The position numbers were made by a program, and so were the translations under genes. This document shows, piece by piece, positions 41,765-52,918 of a stretch of 64,000 nt of DNA; position 1 is the first letter of the stretch; each line of letters starts with the position of its first letter. The stretch covers positions 21,961,306 through 22,025,305 of the forward strand of contig OX243828.1 of NCBI GenBank assembly GCA_945859605.1. Direction: 5' to 3'. The notes beneath the pieces are model-generated. The model was given only the letters and a program-made list of their open reading frames with translations. It did no database searches and was not told where the DNA came from. Source of the DNA: Lumbricus rubellus (taxonomy: Eukaryota; Annelida; Clitellata; Crassiclitellata; Lumbricidae).

Positions 41765-41897
41765 ATCGATCGATTGGTTGATTAATTGGCTGATTGATTG
41801 ATTTATTGATTGGTTGATCGATTGATTGATTGACTGATTGGCTGATTGATTGATTGATTGATCGATTGATTGGCTGATTGATTGATTGATTGATTGC
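41702..41897. repeat. (GATT)n microsatellite
   Basis: About 195 bp of GATT with GATC and GGTT variants. Confidence 0.95.
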
Positions 41898-41966
41898 TAT
41901 TATTTGGTACTCTGATTTTTGATCCACAAAGCGCCGACGGAGTATTATAATAAATATAATTATGGG

Positions 41967-42116
41967 CCGCCTCGTAGGACTCGGCACTACACGTTTTAAT
42001 TTATCGTTAGACTGTAGCATGATTTCTGTCAAAAATATAATAACGCAGCTGAATATAAGCTTAGTGTAGATAATCGCCGGTTGCCTACAGTAACTGTCGT
42101 GCCGAGTCCTACTAGG
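41967..42116. mobile_element. Short inverted-repeat element (MITE-like)
   Basis: Arms GTAGGACTCGGCAC (41,974-41,987) and GTGCCGAGTCCTAC (42,099-42,112) are perfect inverses about 110 bp apart. No target duplication is clear. Confidence 0.5.
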
Positions 42117-42388
42117 ATAATATTCCGGCGGTGGCGGCTTAAACCGGGCTTATGGATTAAAGTTAATTAAATTCAGCACATATCACTCCAGACATCTTGT
42201 CAATTACCTTCTTGCTATTAAAACACATAGCCTGCCTATTGCCATAGCCTACCTATTGCCATAGCCTACCTATTGCCATCTTGGTAATTACCTAGGCCTA
42301 CTAGTTACATTTTTATCCATTAACGTTTGTTAATTAGCTTCTTACAATAATTGCGTGGCTGGCTAATGCCATCCTACCAATCACTTTC

Positions 42389-42608
42389 TTGCCAATTACG
42401 TGCCTTCTAGCCACATTCTTGCCAATTGCCTTCTTTCTAGCCACATTCTTGCCAATTACGTTCCTTCTAGCCACATTCTTGCCAATTACCTTCTTTCTAG
42501 CCACATTCTTGCCAAGTATCTTCTTTCTAGCCACATTCTTGCCAATTACCTTCTTTCTAGCCACATTCTTGCCAATTACCTTCTTTCTAGCCACATTCTT
42601 GCCAATTA
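42389..42608. repeat. 30-bp minisatellite
   Basis: About seven copies of a 30-bp unit, CTTGCCAATTACCTTCTTTC plus TAGCCACATT. A 17-bp array (ATTGCCATAGCCTACCT, three copies) lies just upstream at about 42,235-42,285. Confidence 0.85.
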
Positions 42609-42879
42609 GGCTACCTTCTTTCTGCCCATTACCATCTTCCTCTAAGTTCCACCGTTCCATTAATATCTATCTACCGGAAATTCTTCATTCATCTCCACTC
42701 TATAGCTGCGTTTCTGCAGCTGTCCACTCATCTAATTCTGATGCACATGCAGAGATTCTCATATTATCATTTATGTTGCTGCACACCATGCAATGTCATC
42801 AGTAATGGACTGCATGGATGTAAGACGTTTGTCTTTGGGTTATTGCTAATGGATATAGAGATGATGGTCTATCGAGGTG

Positions 42880-43235
42880 GAAGGATGGGGGAAAGAAGAC
42901 AAGGCTATATGTGGGAAAGGAAAGAAGGAGGATAACATGGAAAAGGAGATAGAGGGAAGGAGAGAGGGAAGGAGAGAGGGAAGGAGAGATTGAAGGATGG
43001 ACAGAGAAAGGGCAAAAGGAAGGAGAGAGAGAGGAAGAAGAAAATGAGAAAGGGAAGGAGAGAGGGAAGAAGAGAGAGAAGAAGTAAAGAATAGAGTGAA
43101 GAAGGAAAAGAGTGACAGAGAAGGAGGGAAAGAGAGACGAAAGGAGGAAGGGAGAAAGAGGAAAGGAGAGAGAGAGGTCAGAAATGTTACTGAGAGGAAA
43201 CTCGAAACTGCTTTAAAACGAGAGAAAGGTATGGG
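42880..43235. repeat. Polypurine tract (GGAGAGA-rich)
   Basis: About 350 bp of A/G-rich DNA with tandem GGAGAGAGGGAA units at about 42,950-42,990. Confidence 0.8.
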
Positions 43236-43318
43236 GATCGTAATTATTTCGAACTCCAAGCTTCTCCTTTATCCTGGCTTGGGACAGGCACTGACTACCC
43301 CTATATAGAGGTAGCCTG

Positions 43319-43480
43319 TGGGCCGTGGCAGAGTGATAAATTCATACATTACAAAGATAAATAACATCCTTCAGGTCTACTTGGCGCGAAAATATAGCCC
43401 GGGTGTTGTGCGTATTCAACCCCCTAAGTCTTGCTTAGGATCCCACAGTAAAGTGCTCAGACCGGGTCCACATAAATCAA
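43319..43480 (+). mobile_element. Possible tRNA-like SINE of another family
   Basis: GTGGCAGAGTGATAAATTC resembles an A box, and GTGTTGTGCGTATTCAACCC a degenerate B box. Weak evidence. Confidence 0.3.
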
Positions 43481-44171
43481 CGTCTGACCCTCAGTTATTT
43501 TTCTACAATTCTCGTACTGGGTTAGTAGGCTACACACATAGGCCTACAGAAATGCTCCAGGCCCCGGGGGTCACGGCTAAAAGGGACAGTTTTCAAATTT
43601 CAACAGAGTCGATTGCTGGTGGGTCCAGGCCCGGATTAACCCCTCGGGGGGCCCGCCGCCATATTTTCAGGGGGCCCCTAATTTACCATTGCCTTCCGTC
43701 ACCACACTCCACGGGCCCATTGAGACAAACAAATAGCAGGGAAGCCATAATATTAATGATCTGCACTGCAGCCATACCTTTATATAGGCCTACGTAGGCC
43801 TACATGATTCGATTGACCCATGAGAGCTCGCCATCTTTTCGCAGCAGCTGAAGGTTTTTCTTACTGCTTGCTCATCATCACGAATGCCGACATTTCCAGT
43901 ATCGGAATTTGTTACGCATTCATGTTGAGAAACCAAACTGAAGAAGGCTCAGCTTTTAACCACCTCGACAACTTACATTTATTTTAGGCCTTCCCTATAG
44001 AAGACGCCTAGCATAATCAGAGTTTCGCGTTTATTAAATCCTCTGTAGACTTGTACACTCGGGTCGTGGACTCCAACACCACCGCTGACCGCAATAGAAG
44101 CCCCACGCTCGGGTCTCCATGTAGCCTAAACTAATCTAGACTTCCACTCTGACACACTACGTGCCATTATA

Positions 44172-45425
44172 CCGGGTGGCGCATAAAAAACGTCCCCAAA
44201 CTTTGTTAATCTGGCAAAGATCTAATTTCTGAGATATCAAATGTTAATTTACACCAAAATGTTAAGCAATCATTTCTGTGCACACATGTCAAATTTCAAG
44301 AGAGTATGTTTATTATATCACACTCTGCGGCAAGGTCATAACGTCGTACCTGTTAAAATATTTTGCACAAAAGTACGTCATTTATTTTGCCGCGAACGAA
44401 AGTCTTCAATTGCGCCAATAAGACTTTATCATGAGACTAGTCGTTTCTCTAAACAAATTTAATGGCATCTGCTGGAGTTTCGATGCACGGTAAAACACAC
44501 ATCATCGTCATTGATCCTCGGAAAACCAAAGTCAATGGAGAGTAGGCCTATTACATTGGCTTGTTACGCGATAAGCTCATTCCCGAACGTCGTATAGGCC
44601 TAGTACGTAGACTCAATCCTGATGACAATTTGGCCTACATCTTTCAACAAGACAGTGCTCCTTCACATCGTTGCAGATTGGATCAGCAATTTCTTCAAGC
44701 AAACATCCCTGATTTTATCCACAGTGATGCCTGGCCTCCAAACTCTCCCGATCTAAATCCTATGGTCTACTATGCACGCAGCGCCCCAAAGGAGCTTGTG
44801 TAATGTGTATGCTGGTCGCAGAAAATTGTTTCTGAAATTAATGCAGACGAACTTAAGCAGGTCATTGAAGTAAAAAATTAATGGTCTCTATAGATTTAGA
44901 CTACACACAAATAGGCCTACAGAAGTCAACCGGACAGTGGAAATAGCGTTTAAGGGTCGTTACAAGAGAAAGCGGAGGACCAATCAAACATTTTCTCGCG
45001 TAAAACATCATCATTAAACAACTGTGCAAAATTTTGGCCATGGGTCATACAGTTCTAACAACAATTTCTCTCAAACGGTTCAGTATTTTTAGCTAAAATT
45101 TGGCTGTGTTGTACAAATATGAATTATGATTAGTTTGATGTACTATGATTTAGTTTATCTTTATAATTGTTTAATTGCCAGCCTGCCAGGTTAACAACGT
45201 TTGAGAACGTTTTTAATGACGTAGGTTTGTGCAAAATATTTTAACAGGTACGACGTTATAACCTTGCCGCAGAGTGTGATATAATAAACGTACTCTCTTG
45301 AAATTTGACATGTGTGCACAGAAATGATTGCTTAACATTTTGGTGTAAATTAATATTTGATATCTCTGAAATTAGATCTTTGCCAGATTAACAAAGTTTG
45401 GGGACGTTTTTTATGCGCCACCCGG
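44172..45425 (+). mobile_element. Mariner-type element, degenerate
   Basis: CCGGGTGGCGCATAAAAAAC at the left and its inverse at the right, with TA on both sides. The terminal inverted repeats are about 200 bp each. The centre (44,462-44,803) encodes a transposase remnant: HIIVIDPRKTK, FQQDSAPSHR and WPPNSPDLNPM, the C-terminal DDE region. In-frame stops and a missing N-terminal half show it is dead. Confidence 0.85.
44462..44803 (+). pseudogene. Mariner transposase remnant
   Basis: Keeps the second catalytic Asp context (QQDSAPSHR) and WPPNSPDLNP. A TAG stop falls inside a TAGGCCTA at 44,543-44,550; without the six bases GGCCTA the frame reads through as a normal E-Y-Y-I. A second TAGGCCTA (44,595-44,602) adds two codons near a PERR motif. 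Confidence 0.75.
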
Positions 45426-45426
45426 T

Positions 45427-46800
45427 ATATTATATTTCACAGCTGTCGTAGGCTATAGGTTGATATTATGATATACTGCAGGTCACATTCCTCCTCAGAA
45501 GACGAGTGACCACCTCCACTATGGGTCTACGGGTTTGGCAAAATATAATCTGTTATTGACCAGTTTACAGTAGTTTTGATTTTAGAGTATGGTCTCGGGC
45601 ATCCATGATTCGCCCAATTTATCATCCTACAAATCAGAGCCAGCTTTGGTCGGCTTTAGACAGAGAAACATAATTTCAATTGGCGCCATTTTGATACTAT
45701 TAGCGGTTCTTTCCTAAAGGTAGGGTGACCACGACTCTGCCTTGGCTGCACAACTTTCAGCATAATTTCCTCTCCCCTCTTCAGGATCGTCCCTCCCTGA
45801 TGTCAAATGAGTCACCGTGGCATGCAGGGACTGCGTGAAACATATAGGCCTAATACGGAGTTCTAGTTATACGAAAGTGGGTGAGAAGTTCAGAGGCACT
45901 GACAAGTGACAATTTACAGTTCACTCTTCCCCTCTCTGTATCCACACTCAATTGAGATGGCCGTGATCCACGCATCCATGTAGTCTAATAGCATTCCTCT
46001 TCGACATAATTATTATAGATTGTCTTTGTAAGACTGAGCCAAAGATAACATGATACACCTTGCGCATGAATGTGCAGACCAATTACAGAGTTCAACCGAA
46101 TCTCTACTTTGTCTACGTCTGTCTGTTCGTCTACATGTATGTCTGACTCTTCTTAGAAGGCCGATCTCTCCCTCTCTGTCCGCCTGTCTGTAACTCTGGC
46201 CTATCTCTTCTAAAAGTAGGCCAAATGGAATACTGACAAAATCATAAATAGAGCTGGCACAAACATAGAGGCCAACATAAATAAAATTGTTTTTCGCCCT
46301 AGGAAGAAAACAATGACCAATGGACGCAAAATTTACACACTGTCCTTGAAGCAAATTTGAATAAATGGGAAAATGCACAATAAAAATTATTTTTGCAGAC
46401 GCGGGGGGCCCTCTGACGACGGGGGGCCCGCCGCCATGGCAGACATGGCATACTGGTTAATCCGGCCCTGGGTGGGTCTGTAAGTCAACAACACGAGTCA
46501 TTATCAAAATAAGTTTTTTTCTAGAGCATTTCTAAATTAACCAGAATTAATTAAAACGAATTGTCATAAGATAAAACTTCAAACGACACAATTGAAGCAC
46601 AATTGAAGTTGGAGCAAAAAGCGACATCACAAAGCAATCGTAAACGGCGGCAATTCATTTAAGCTGAGATAGAGTCATTCCGTGCATGGGCGCCCGCACA
46701 TTGGGACAAGAGGGGGTGGTACTTGGCACACGCCCCCTGGAAAGCTGATAGATATTTTTATCTACAACGCATTGGTTTTTAACAAATGTATTCACATTAA
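45427..46800. other. Right half of the hAT element and unique flank
   Basis: Mixed AT-rich sequence with no gene seen. The edge of the hAT element is at 46,470. Confidence 0.5.
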
Positions 46801-46964
46801 AGGCCGTCCATAAATGAGGTCACACATTTTAATACGAGTTTTGACCACCCCCCCCCCCAATGTCGGTTCCCCTCCTCACACGTAAGCACAAAAGGGACCG
46901 TCACAGATCGTCACAAATGTGTGATCCCTCCCCCTGGGTACGTGGCGCCATTTATAGACGGTCC
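46801..46964. mobile_element. piggyBac-like MITE
   Basis: TTAA (46,797-46,800) then AGGCCGTCCATAAATG. The right end CATTTATAGACGGTCC is followed by TTAA. The ends are imperfect inverses and the length is 164 bp. Confidence 0.65.
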
Positions 46965-47918
46965 TTAATGCACTAATGTCACTAATCAAGCACAAAATAA
47001 CACCGGGAAGGAAAACAGCATTTAGACACCTCTATTTTAAAAATACTCATGTTCTTAAATTACTTTTCGAGCTCATTGATATGAAATGTGAACCGCGTAC
47101 ATTGTGTTTCACCTCCGCATCCCTCCCTCCTTCCTGCAAAAATGTCTGCGGACGCCCATGGACTTAATGTCTGGTTCTTCTGATTAATTAACGACTACAG
47201 ATACAAATCGATGGTGGCCATTAGCATGTCTGATCTGGTTTCCTACGCTTCACATTTTCCCCTCATCAGCCAAAAAATGTTGAAACAACTGCGCATGCGT
47301 AGTAATTGCATACATGCATCGACCATCAAGGAAGCAGTTCTTGGAAAACAACTCAATCATTTATCAGAGAATTATTGGAGCTGAGAGTCAGACAAACGAA
47401 GACAAACATCTGGAGACATCAATAGAAGGATAGACAGATAGAAAGACATAGATCTATTGTCTAGGCAGGCAGACTGATATAAAGACAGATATGAAGTCTC
47501 TAGCGGATAAAAAGAAACACAGAACGAACGATGTTCAGAGAATAAATGAAGAGGTAATTAGCACGAGACATAGATTGAATCAGGACGTATGAAGAAGAAA
47601 CAAACAGACAAACGGGTAAACAGACAAACATATAGACAGATAGACAAACAGATACATTGGAAAATAGACAGACACCCACACACACAAAGACAGATATACA
47701 TACAGATAGATAGATAGACAAACAGACATACAGACACTGTGTCAGACAGGCAGACAATAAAGGCAAACAGACATGCAGACAGATATACAGATAGATAGAC
47801 AGACAACAGATACAAAGGCAAGTAGACAAACAAACAAACATACATAAAGATAGACATACAAAAAGACAGACTGAGAAAGTTCGTAAAATTCAGATGGCCG
47901 AGAATAAGATAGATGGGA
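46965..47918. other. Intergenic; GACA-rich at right
   Basis: Unique DNA to about 47,400, then imperfect AGACA/AGATA repeats (47,400-47,880). No gene is seen. Confidence 0.5.
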
Positions 47919-48096
47919 TAGGAGGAGGAGGAGGAGGAGGAGGAGGAGGAGGAGGAGGAGGAGGAGGAGGAGGAGGAGGAGGAGGAGGAGGAGGAGGAGG
48001 ACGAGGAGGAGGAGGAGGAGGAGGAAGAGGAGGAGGAGGAGGAGGAGGAGGAGGAGGAGGAGGTGGAGGAGGAGGAGGAGGAGAAGGACGAGGAGG
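47919..48096. repeat. (GGA)n array
   Basis: About 178 bp of nearly pure AGG/GGA. Purine-pure and G-rich, so triplex or quadruplex forming potential is expected. Confidence 0.95.
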
Positions 48097-48587
48097 AGAC
48101 ATAAATGTCACAATAACACAGATATTATGAACACGAGAATAAACTGCCATGGCTTGAACTGGAAAAGTAGGCTGAAGGCCTATACATGTATAGACATTGG
48201 AAGAGACTTGACATCGGAAGTCGAAACGACACCGCAATGGCGATGGAACTTCCTGTCACGTGATGATACTCCATTTTTCTCCGCGTTGAGTTTCGAACCC
48301 GAAGCAGAGAGCGTTCTACCCCTGTGACCTTGCTAACGTACGCAGTCTTCACGGGTGATCACAGGGAAAGGGTAACATTAATTAGCCCATACCACAAAGA
48401 CGATTGACCTCCGAACCCTAGAAAGGCATCAACCCCATAATTATCCTCTTCCCCTCTTCCTCTCCTCTACTGCCTACTCCTTCCCTCTCCCCCACTGGGG
48501 CCCAAACTTTACCCCTCGACTCAGCATTTGAATATAAGCAACGAAGAACACTTTATCAATCAAACAAATATCTGAGCATGAAACACC

Positions 48588-48968
48588 GTCGGTTGCTATG
48601 GACAACGTCGGTTGCCATGGGCGACGTCGGTTGCTATGGGCGACGTCGGTTGCCATGGGCAACGTCGGTTGCCATGGAAAACGTCGGTTGCCATGGGCGA
48701 CGTCGGTTGCTATGGACAACGACGGTTGCTATGGACAACGACGGTTGCCATGGACAACGTCGGTTGCCATGGACAACGTCGGTTGCCATAAAGAACGACG
48801 GTTGCCATGGACAACGTCGGTTGCCATGGACAACGTCGGTTGCCATGTACAACGTCGGTTGCCATGGACAACGGCGGTTGCCATGGACAACGTCGGTTGC
48901 CATGGGCGACGTCGGTTGCCATGGGCAACGTCGGTTGCCATGGGCGACGTCGGTTGCCATTGACAACG
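48588..48968. repeat. 19-bp minisatellite of RFX X-box-like units
   Basis: About 20 tandem units of GGTTGCCATGGACAACGTC, with GGGCAAC and GGGCGAC variants. GTTGCC-ATG-GGCAAC is an inverted pair with a 3-bp spacer, the form of an RFX X-box (GTTRCC half sites). Whether RFX binds it is inference. Confidence 0.88.
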
Positions 48969-48995
48969 ACAATCAAAGATGATAATCAAGGTCAG

Positions 48996-49066
48996 CGACC
49001 GGAAGAGCTGCAACAAGACGCAGCGACTTCCGGTCGGTGTCACGTGTGTCGTTCATTTGGCGCCTC
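48996..49066 (+). promoter_or_regulatory. Candidate promoter: paired ETS sites, E-box, E2F-like site
   Basis: ACCGGAAG and CTTCCGGT (inverted ETS sites), GTCACGTG (E-box), and TTTGGCGCC (E2F-like) fall within about 70 bp, right after the X-box-like array. A possible 5' exon follows, ending TATTAG/GTAAAC near 49,131. No coding exon is assigned to it. Confidence 0.4.
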
Positions 49067-49289
49067 AATAATAATTTTCTGCGCATGATAAAGAAGACAT
49101 CAGGAGAGCAAGCACTGCATCTACAGTATTAGGTAAACTTGTAAAGTAAGTCTTCCTTCTCATTGTAACACCGGCTTCGGTGACCTCCTCCTCCTCAACA
49201 AAATCTCAACACAATTATTGGCAACTTGTAAACAACAATAGCAACAAGCAAGTCTTAAAGATTCGAATATGGACGGCGGCGGCGATAGC

Positions 49290-49710
49290 GATGGTGTTAC
49301 AACGGTGGTGGTGGTGATAATAGCGGTGGTGGTGGTGATAATAGCAGTGGTGGTGTTAATAGTGGTGATGGTGGTGGTGGTGGTGGTGGTGGTGGTGTTA
49401 ATAGTGGTGGTGGTGGTGTTAATGGCGGTGGTGGTGACGGCGGTAGTGATAATGGCGTGGAGGGTAATGGCGGGGCTGGTAATTGTGGTAATTGCGGTGG
49501 CGGTAGTCCTTGTGGTGGCGGCGGTGGTATTAGTGGTGATTAAGATGGTGGTGATGGGTATGGTGGTGCTTATGGTGGTTTTATGGGTGGTCATTGGGAT
49601 GGTGGTGGTTATGGTGGTGGTGGTGGTGGTGGTTGTGGTGGTGGTGGTGGTGGTGGTGGTGTTGGTGGGGGTGGTCTTTGTGGTCATTGTAATGGTGGTT
49701 GTCAAAGGTG
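49290..49710. repeat. (GGT)n-rich array
   Basis: GGT with GAT, GTT and AAT variants for about 400 bp. Confidence 0.9.
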
Positions 49711-49815
49711 GCCTTGATTGTCGATAGAGGCACGTGATCAAAACAAAACTATTTCGTTCGATGCAACGGAAGAACAGGAGAAAAAGTCTTGACACGGATT
49801 CGAATCCTCTAACTG

Positions 49816-49816
49816 C

Positions 49817-49904
<88 letters not shown>

Positions 49905-49932
49905 TGACAGACTGACAGACAGACGGACAGAC
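49816..49932. repeat. (AGAC)n microsatellite
   Basis: About 115 bp of nearly pure AGAC. Confidence 0.95.
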
Positions 49933-50119
49933 AAACAGACGGACAACACACACTAGCCGTGTCTGTTTTTCCTTGTGGTTGTCTCTCTTTGTCTCTCTCT
50001 GTTTCTCTCTGTCTGGCATTCATTATGTCTTGAAAATCGGAAGACTATCCTCTGGCATCAGATATGTTTCCTCTCCTCGCATGAACCAGCCAAAAGAGGC
50101 ATCCAAACAAAACAATCAT

Positions 50120-50275
50120 CCTATCTAACGGTCAATCATCCAATCACTCAATCAATCATTCAATCATCCAATCAATCAGTCAATCATCCAATCACTCAAT
50201 CACTAGATCAATCACTCAATCCCTCAATTAATCACTCAATCAATCAATCATTCATGTATGCATCCAGCCAATCAG
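50120..50275. repeat. (CAAT)n-like imperfect repeats
   Basis: CAATCATC, CAATCACT and CAATCAAT units. The following DNA (50,280-50,580) is unique, with one short open frame from ATG 50,298 that I cannot assign. Confidence 0.75.
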
Positions 50276-50587
50276 CGGAGTTTTGCGAAGACGATAGATG
50301 GCGACACTTGCAGTTGATCTTTTCGATGCAGATGCTACCTCTCTTCCTCCGATTCATACTCCTTCCCCTGTGAAAGCAACAAAACACACACGTCACACTA
50401 CAGCTCATTATCCCCCACACATAACATTACATGCTCTCCTCACACATAACACATGCAGCTCTAATAACATGTATCAACAAGCTGGAGACAGTTTGAGTTG
50501 GGATATATCAAGAAACTTTGCAAAGGTGTAGTCTAGCAACATTGAAAAGAAGGATGGTAGAGGAGATCTATAGGCCCAAACATCATA

Positions 50588-50707
50588 TGTATGTATGTGT
50601 GTATGTATATATGTGTGTATGTATGTATGTATGTATGTATGTATGTATGTATGTATGTATGTATGTATGTATGTATGTATGTATGTATGTATGTATGTAT
50701 GTATGTA

Positions 50708-50768
<61 letters not shown>

Positions 50769-50994
50769 ATGTATGTATGTATGTATGTATGTATGTATGT
50801 ATGTATGTATGTATGTATGTATGTATGTATGTATGTATGTATGTATGTATGTATGTATGTATGTATGTATGTATGTATGTATGTATGTACTATTTATGTA
50901 TGTATGTATGTATGTATGTATGTATGTATGTATGTATGTATGTATGTATGTATGTATGTATGTATGTATGTATGTATGTATGTATGTATGTATG

Positions 50995-51028
<34 letters not shown>

Positions 51029-51112
51029 TGTATGTATGTATGTATGTATGTATGTATGTATGTATGTATGTATGTATGTATGTATGTATGTGACTATGTA
51101 TGTATGTACAAT
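50588..51112. repeat. Long (GTAT)n array with a (GT)n core
   Basis: About 525 bp of GTAT with a pure GT tract at about 50,712-50,751 and a single break at about 50,888-50,897. All the long Met/Tyr/Val/Cys frames are repeat translations. Confidence 0.97.
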
Positions 51113-51186
51113 TGTATGTAGGCCTATGTATGTAATACTATGTATGTAATACTATGTATGTATGCACGCACGCACGCACGTACGTA

Positions 51187-51325
51187 CGTATGAACATTTG
51201 TTATAGCGCTCCATAATATATATTCTACTCAGTGGCGCTCCCAACTACAGCGTGGACACTGAATCAGAGTTTCACGCCGAAGCGCATGAGCAATAGCAAG
51301 TGAAGGATTTGCATAGGGTCCGTGG
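51187..51325 (-). mobile_element. SINE fragment
   Basis: Reverse copy of the SINE body (TTATAGCGCTCC, GAGTTTCACGCCGAAGCGC, GTGAAGGATTTGC). The tRNA head is missing. Confidence 0.65.
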
Positions 51326-51758
51326 TATGCGCACACACAGACAGAAAACATACAGACAGATATACGCAGGCCTATACATACAGATGTATACAGACAGGCA
51401 AGTAGACAGACAGAGGGGCGAACATAAGGTTAAAGCTAGATTATGAACTACACGAAAGGGGCGTAAATAGTTTTAGAAAATAATTCCATGTAACACAATG
51501 AGGAACCGTTAGTAACCTGTGCAATTTTCTCGTCGACCATACGAAAGAATTCGATCTGACTTGCCGTCAGGTTCCTATGGAAACAGCAACAAAACGGTGC
51601 AAATGGACAAGCCTTTAGAGATGTCATTAAATCTCTATTTAGACACCTTTAAAACAATTTTCACTGGTCTTATACATAAGCAACTATACGGCGTTAAAAC
51701 AATGGATCAAATGTAGAGTTCTAAATTCTAGATGACCAGAACTGGCCTATTATAGCCT

Positions 51759-51897
51759 AATTATTTAACAGGAAATCCAGATTGTCAAAACTTTTGTAGG
51801 TAAGCTTACATGTAGGTCTTACATCATAATAGTTTGCCATTATGATGTAAGGCCAACCTACAAAGTTTAGACAATCTGAATTTGCTGTTAAATAATT
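51759..51897. repeat. Near-perfect 139-bp foldback
   Basis: AATTATTTAACAGGAAATCC at the left pairs with GAATTTGCTGTTAAATAATT at the right. CAGATTGTC/GACAATCTG and TTACATCAT/ATGATGTAA continue the pairing to a loop near 51,829. Arms are about 65 bp with few mismatches. A MITE or a structured RNA precursor. Confidence 0.75.
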
Positions 51898-52019
51898 TAG
51901 AATTAACAGTTAGCTTATACATGTCAAACAAGATATAGCAAGAAATGGGTAGCTATGTATTACTATCTTTTTAGGAGCAGAATAAACGTCGAATAATTTT
52001 TATAGCGTAATTTTTTAAA

Positions 52020-52238
52020 TTTTATTTCTTGCATTTGCTATAACGCCCCTTCAAGCTCTCTACTAAGAGGCACCCCAACTGCAGTGCGGACACTGAATCG
52101 GAGTTCCGCGTCAAAGCTCTGAGCAAATACTAGTGAAGGACTTGCTCAAGGTCCCTACGAGGCGGCTTGAGGTGGATTCGAACCTGGCGTCCTCGGACTT
52201 AAAGGCACGGAACCAACCACTACACCACTGCGCTCCAG
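52020..52238 (-). mobile_element. tRNA-derived SINE
   Basis: Reverse copy: CTATAACGCCCCTTCAAGC at one end, GGTGGATTCGAACC and CACCACTGCGC at the other. Confidence 0.78.
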
Positions 52239-52395
52239 TGATTGGACTTTTGAGTAAATTCTGAAATACTATTATAGTATAATGAGTAAATTGGTATGTT
52301 GGTGTTCGTTGGTCTATTCTTACTAGGCCTATTATTACTATTACTATTACTATTTTTTCTTGCCCGAGGTATAAATGATCCCTAAGGCTTTAAAA

Positions 52396-52765
52396 CAGCG
52401 GTTCCCAACCCGTGGCCCGCGGGCCAAAAGTGGCCCGCGAGGCCTCACAAAATGGCCCGCCAGGCCTCAACAATGGCACTCGTCTCTCAAAGAATAAGAA
52501 AATATATGAAAAAATTGACAATTTGGACAGGATAGAACATAGCCTAATCATTTTCTATTACAAATTATTTTATTTTGAAGTCTATAAACATCAAACATTC
52601 TACTTTGAATTAATTATAACAATTTTTATACGCTTTTAGTTAATTAAATTTTTAGCATTGTGGCCCCCTAAATGCCCTAATGTCCTTTAACTAAGAAAAA
52701 GTGGCCCTCGTGTCCTCCAACTTAGAAAAAGTGGCCCGACAGTCAAAAAAGGTTGGGAACCACTG
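52396..52765 (+). mobile_element. hAT-type MITE with perfect target duplication
   Basis: CAGCGGTTCCCAACC at the left, GGTTGGGAACCACTG at the right, flanked by CTTTAAAA on both sides (52,388-52,395 and 52,766-52,773). 370 bp, non-coding, same family as 27,102-27,461. Confidence 0.9.
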
Positions 52766-52918
52766 CTTTAAAACAATGCTATCATTAGTAGGCCTATTTG
52801 TAGTAGTATTTTCATTATAATTGTTCTTTTAATTGTTCTTGCCGCTGTTACTATTCCTAAACTAAGAAGAAGTGAAGGAAGGAAGAGGTGGAAAAGTGCA
52901 AATGGAATAGAGCTTCTC

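Larger units (their letters stand above)
43626..46470. mobile_element. hAT-type element carrying a nested mariner
   Basis: Left end CAGGCCCGGATTAACC, right end GGTTAATCCGGCCCTG, flanked by a perfect 8-bp duplication GGTGGGTC (43,618-43,625 and 46,471-46,478). Total 2,845 bp, of which 1,254 bp is an inserted mariner. The same end family makes the 267-bp MITE at 57,439-57,705. No hAT transposase frame is seen, so it is non-autonomous. Confidence 0.85.

Noticed and set aside
50298..50531. ATG at 50,298 as a first coding exon linked to 52,919
   Set aside because: The start is protein-like for only about 25 codons, then repeats; phase and junction could not be supported.
50518..51149. Met/Tyr/Val/Cys frames up to 191 codons
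   Set aside because: All three + frames are open because GTAT repeats contain no stop; pure repeat.
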